Shown here one piece after another: positions 59,920-64,000 of a stretch of 64,000 nucleotides of DNA. Source of the DNA: Lepeophtheirus salmonis (lineage: Eukaryota > Arthropoda > Copepoda > Siphonostomatoida > Caligidae); assembly GCF_016086655.4 (NCBI RefSeq), contig NC_052142.2, positions 500,422-564,421 of the forward strand, in the 5' to 3' direction. Positions within the stretch are counted from its first letter, which is position 1. Every line of letters begins with the position of its first letter. The notes under the pieces were generated by a model. That model ran no database searches, was not told where the DNA came from, and saw only the letters and a list, made by a program, of their open reading frames with translations. A program made the position numbers and the translations under genes.

Positions 59920-61350
59920 GCGATCAAATTATATTTATCAATTAATTTACCTTTTAAAAGCAATTGTATAAATATTAAATAATTTTTGAAATACAATATT
60001 TTTAATTAATGTTACATTTATTTTAATTTTAAACAAATTATACTTTCTTCGATGGAAAAATAACTAATATTGGACTTGTAAGTACAATGAAAAGTGCCTT
60101 TTAAGAAACACAATTTAATTTATTTTTTGAAAATATATGTATTAGTGGCATTATATGGTAACGATTTTTTTATTTTAACATGCGTAATAGAAGATTAAAA
60201 ACTATCAAATTAACATAAGATCTATTTTTAACTAGTACAGTAAACAATTTTATTTATATTTATATGAAACTCGAATAAATATGTAACATGAATAAAAATT
60301 TCAATAACGTTTTTATAATTTTGTTGGTCTCAACGATTACAATGGAAATTATTTATGGTGCACTTCTTGATATTGAATCCGATTCTTGCCAATAACCATT
60401 TACAATTAAGAAGAATTAAATTATCAATAGTATCAACGCAAATTATGTAACGAAACGTGTAGATGGCTTAGGATTCGATAGATAAACTGTAAAAAGCAGT
60501 TCCTTTTGCATAAATTCAACTCTCTCAACACTTTTGTTCAGAGTATTACCATTATACATGAACAACTAGATATATGCATGAGTGGAAATTTTATAAGTCA
60601 AGGAAATCTCAGAAGCTCACCTTATTCTATTATTAATAAAGAAGGAAAGATATGTTAACTTTTTAGTAGCCCTTCATAAATACATTGAAGGATGACATAA
60701 ATAAATAGTTGTATTTGAATTAAACAGGGAGTGAGCTACATTAGAATATTTTGGATTTAAAAAACTAATATAAATATTTATGAACAATATAAATATAACG
60801 CACTATAATTATCTGTATAAATCTTCTGAATTCATTTTATACTTAGTTTTATAACAGTATTTTTTATTAAAAGAATAGTTGCCATCTACATGAATAGTTC
60901 TATCTTGTAAAATTGAAAAAGTTGTTTGAAAAGATGTGAAAGAGAATAAAAAAGCTTCTCTTTGCCAATTTCCTAGAAAAATGGAAAGCTTTGAAAGTAG
61001 TAATTTATGTATTGTTTAATATAATAATGTTAAAAATTAAATTATTAAAAAAAAACTTTATTATACAATAACTATCAAACGCAACCAACAAGAAATTTTA
61101 ACAATATATTTCAGTTTTAAAAAATTGTATTATAAAAGTATAAAAAATAATAATCACTATATTAAACACAAGTTTCCTTATTTCGTTGCAGTTTAAAATC
61201 AAATAATTAGAGACTCTTTTAGAACAGACTAAGTAAATAGTAAGCTTATTGTTGAATAAAATAATATTAACGTTTTTAAAATGACAATACGCTTCGTTTA
61301 ATTGGACTCTATCCAGTTGTTCCGATCGGTTATAATAAGTATCCATATTT
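59920..61350. other. No recognisable gene
   Basis: AT-rich; the frame 61098-61346 (minus) lacks any motif. Confidence 0.4.
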
Positions 61351-61356
61351 TTTCAG

Positions 61357-61491
61357 GAGTTGGATTTAGAATTGGCATCCAACTTACTTGAAATATTGAT
61401 GAAGCACAGTCATTTTAAGTTTCTTAATGACTATATGAAGTTGGAGCAAGCAATTAAATTGACCAGTCACAGTGTTCATTATTTTAGATGA
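61357..61491 (+). CDS. Possible exon, unrecognised
   Basis: A good acceptor (TATTTTTTTCAG) is followed by 44 open codons, ELDLELASNLLEILMKHSHF to TSHSVHYFR, then TGA. It is helical and plausible as a last exon, or as part of a decayed transposon ORF together with the module at 62070. No homologue recognised. Confidence 0.25.
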   Translation, partial: ELDLELASNLLEILMKHSHFKFLNDYMKLEQAIKLTSHSVHYFR

Positions 61492-62072
61492 AGATTTCAG
61501 AAACACTAAATCTGAAATGTAATAATCATCTTAATACAATACTTCAAATTAAGGAGCTTAATCTGATAACCTTCAGCAATGGATTTTTCGTTTCTCCTTA
61601 AGCTTTAATTCTATACTATATGAAAAAATAGAAATACCAAATTTATATTATTAGGAGATTATCAATCAATACGTTCCGAGTCATGAAATATATTGATATG
61701 AGGCTTAAGCCGAGTCAATGATGGGATCAACAGTAAAGGATACGACGAAAGGAGTTGCCATATGAACGTTGCGTTTTAATAGGTTTTGGAGTTATGGCCA
61801 AAAGATGAAGGGTAGTTCCATTATATTTCAACAAATTTTCAAACAATTTTATACCCACTACGATGAAAATTTATTTTGACTATGTTGTTGCATAGAGTAT
61901 CATTAAATATGATCACCTAAAAAAATTATTTTATGACATACCAAATATCAGCATCATGAAATGTACAGTCTCATGCATTCTCTCAAGACTAAATTCGAAA
62001 TATTCACTTATGCAGAAAAAATGAAACATTACATTTCTAAAATCCAGATGGCTGAATAGTGGCAAAAACTAG

Positions 62073-62517
62073 AGGAACTACTTTTTGCTAGGCAAAACTA
62101 TTCCAGGAACTAGAAGTTACAATTGGTTCGTACCATTAGATGTTGGAAACTTTGGGTTTAAAAGAATTTACAATGATGGAAACCTTGCTGGCGCCAGTTG
62201 TTTTTTTCAACTGGCGCAAAAATATACCTCCAAAGACATTATACTAATGACGTACATAGTATGCAAGTATGACAATCAATGGTGGGTTGGTATAGTAGAA
62301 AACGCGAGTGAAAAGTATGCAGATGGTTTAGTAAATTTTATGGATCAAGAACCATGAGGACATTTTTTTTGCCCACCAAGAGAAGATAATTGCTGTGTAG
62401 ATTGTAATTCAATTATCAGGAAAATGAGTTCTCCATCAACTGTAAATGGCAAATCTTACAATTTCAATAAAGAGGAAATTCAAGATGCAATACGAAAGTG
62501 TAATGTGCTGATCTAAT
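62073..62517 (+). pseudogene. Fragment of an uncharacterised metazoan repeat-associated protein
   Basis: KTIPGTRSYNWFVPLDVGNF opens the piece, and IVCKYDNQWWVGIVENASEK, DGLVNFMDQEP, a TGA (62355-62357), FFCPPREDNCCVDCNSIIRK and VNGKSYNFNKEEIQDAIRKC follow in the same frame. I know this wording (GTRSFHxFIPL.., YDxxWWVG.., PxREDxCWVP..NI) from unnamed proteins in crustaceans and other invertebrates, often multi-copy. No function can be given. One stop; probably a decayed copy. Confidence 0.45.
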
Positions 62518-62519
62518 AT

Positions 62520-64000
62520 CACTCAATATTAGAACTCATTTGAATTCTCTCATTTTTTTTGTATTATTATTATTATATCAATGTCTCGTCATATTATTGA
62601 ACACAATGGCTATTACATGTATTTCAACAAATAAAGCTAATTGTCAAGTACAAAGTCTATAGTCGTTAAATACGAAATAAGTTCAATAATAATATTAAAT
62701 TTGCATAATTGAATTTTAGTGGAAGGAAGAAACGAACATAAATACATTTTTTATGGAATACGGAACAATTTCATACCAAAATCATAATTATGACCTCTAA
62801 ACTCAGTGATTAAAGTTTTTCAATATGTGAACGCCACCTAGTGGTAAAGATTTTAAAAAGGGCATGTCTTGCTAACAAGTTGGGCGATTTTGAAATTATC
62901 TTTTTGGAAGTGTAAGTTTAACTGCATACCTCCCATTTTTAAATATTTTTTCACATAATTCAACCATGGGTATATTGTATTTTTTGAAATAAAATGGAAA
63001 TACCCGAAAGTAAGGTTTGGAATGAATGAGATAAGGAAAATGATAGAGGAGGAGTAATTGACAGGCTTATTTCATTTGTGGCGAGGGAAATCATCCGCTG
63101 GATCACCGGGAAATCCCTATAACTATATAAGGCTATATATGAATAGAATATGATGTATCTTTGTACGCTTATGCTGATAACTCTTCCTCGAAAACAGCAA
63201 CGTGTTTGATCATTTATAAAGATATCGTATGTATAATCCTTTATTTTGACATTGTAGTATGTAAATTAGGAACTCGTTTACTAATTACCCTGAAATGTAT
63301 CCACCAACATAGATTATTATATCCTTTCTTGATTAAATTTAAGGTCAGAAAGGCCCATCCAAACTAATGAGGGATCAGATTGGTGTTTTTCATTTTTCTC
63401 TAATTAAAGGGGGGATATCCTCCACTACTATAACTAAGGAAATACACTTCCTGTTTCGGAGTAAAATTTCATATCTTGAATCTCATATGACGACAATGAT
63501 GTAGATTCTTATCTGCCCCGTGATTTTGAGGAAGAAATAAGGACTCTTGAAGACTTGCTGCTGTTCAGGAATAGATTCCTTTACTTTTTACGAGTCACAC
63601 ACATGTAATTAATGGTATTATTAAAAGTCCTAAGTATCAAAAGAGTAATAAACTATATCCTTTGAATAACTAACTGAAAAGGTGAGCTTCAGAGGTTCTG
63701 TAGATAGTAATCATCCATATAGTATAGTAATTCATGCATTATTGGACAAAATACCAATGATCAACGCTGGGTCGTTTTCACCTTATTTGACAAGGTGTTC
63801 ATACTTCATTAACACAAAGAAAGATAATGGGTTAATACTTAATACCTAAGTTCTAGTATTACTAATAGAAATACCATAGCGAAACTGTTCCTACCTATAC
63901 AACATTGATAGACACGAAGTTGGTTTGAAAATTTGTTTGATCTTATGAAAGAAGCAGAGTAGGACTGAGGATTTGTTTTGGAGTTAATGGTATCAGTCCT
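62520..64000. other. No gene; window end lies in a short repeat
   Basis: The last 50 bases (CAGAGTAGGACTGAGGATTTG onwards) resemble 37890-37955 and 56190-56250. The frame 63161-63367 has no motif. Confidence 0.4.

Noticed and set aside
62831..62844. ACGCCACCTAGTGG, resembling the core CTCF site
   Set aside because: Single motif in 64 kb, no supporting context; such motifs also occur within repeats.
1..64000. tRNA, rRNA, snRNA genes and prokaryotic signals
   Set aside because: I looked for cloverleaf A/B boxes and known conserved RNA motifs and saw none I could support; ribosome binding sites and operons do not apply to this genome type.

Overview
This is an AT-rich animal genomic window, not a prokaryotic one. 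Coding parts are split by GT..AG introns, there are no operon-like gene runs, and most recognisable coding sequence belongs to decayed transposable elements. An arthropod is indicated by an intact paired-box/homeobox gene whose protein start (MSLFSGYPFQGQGRVNQ) resembles the insect gooseberry type of Pax3/7. A Tc1 fragment of the salmonid-fish type, and many CGGBP1-like hAT copies, make a fish-parasitic copepod such as a salmon louse my best guess; that is inference.

Layout. 0.3-1.3 kb: CR1-like LINE (minus). 2.2-2.7 kb: small direct/inverted repeat. 3.6-4.4 kb: deleted hAT element with both ends. 5.5-8.9 kb: L1/Tx1-type LINE insertion bounded by an 89-bp direct duplication. 9.6-11.2 kb: Ty3/gypsy remnant (minus). 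11.4-13.4 kb: hAT copy with perfect 8-bp target duplication. 13.6-14.4 kb: P-element-type transposase remnant. 15.1-15.6 kb: Tc1 deletion derivative. 16.2-17.6 kb: unrecognised decayed ORF. 18-19.4 kb: second hAT copy. 23-24.5 kb: Tc1/mariner remnants. 25.9-26.8 kb: LTR-retrotransposon end and gag. 26.8-33.9 kb: a giant imperfect palindrome with arms of about 1.7 kb, one arm split by a 2.5-kb insertion containing hAT pieces and a foldback element.

35.4-37.2 kb (minus): complete four-exon Pax3/7 (gooseberry/paired) gene, predicted 395 aa, with paired domain, octapeptide and homeodomain. It is the only clear host regulatory gene. 40.7-42.7 kb: nearly complete piggyBac transposase with one intron, two stops and one frameshift. 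45.4-47.4 kb: third hAT copy with perfect 8-bp target duplication. 48.9-49.8 kb: LINE C-terminus and a fourth hAT copy (minus). 51.4-52 kb: DDE_Tnp_4-type transposase with one stop. 54.5-55.4 kb (minus): unrecognised gene with small introns. 58.0-59.1 kb: BEL/Pao integrase (minus). 59.4-59.9 kb: another hAT remnant. 61.3-62.5 kb: possible exon and a recurring uncharacterised metazoan module.

A dispersed family (copies near 5.3, 21, 26.8, 31, 33.9, 38 and 55.7 kb) looks like the left end of a hAT element, because several copies end at a short ORF start (MTTAEEKKI-like). The genes do not form a pathway: two probable host genes sit in a dense, nested transposon graveyard. All coordinates of decayed elements are read by eye and approximate unless a target duplication or splice site fixes them.
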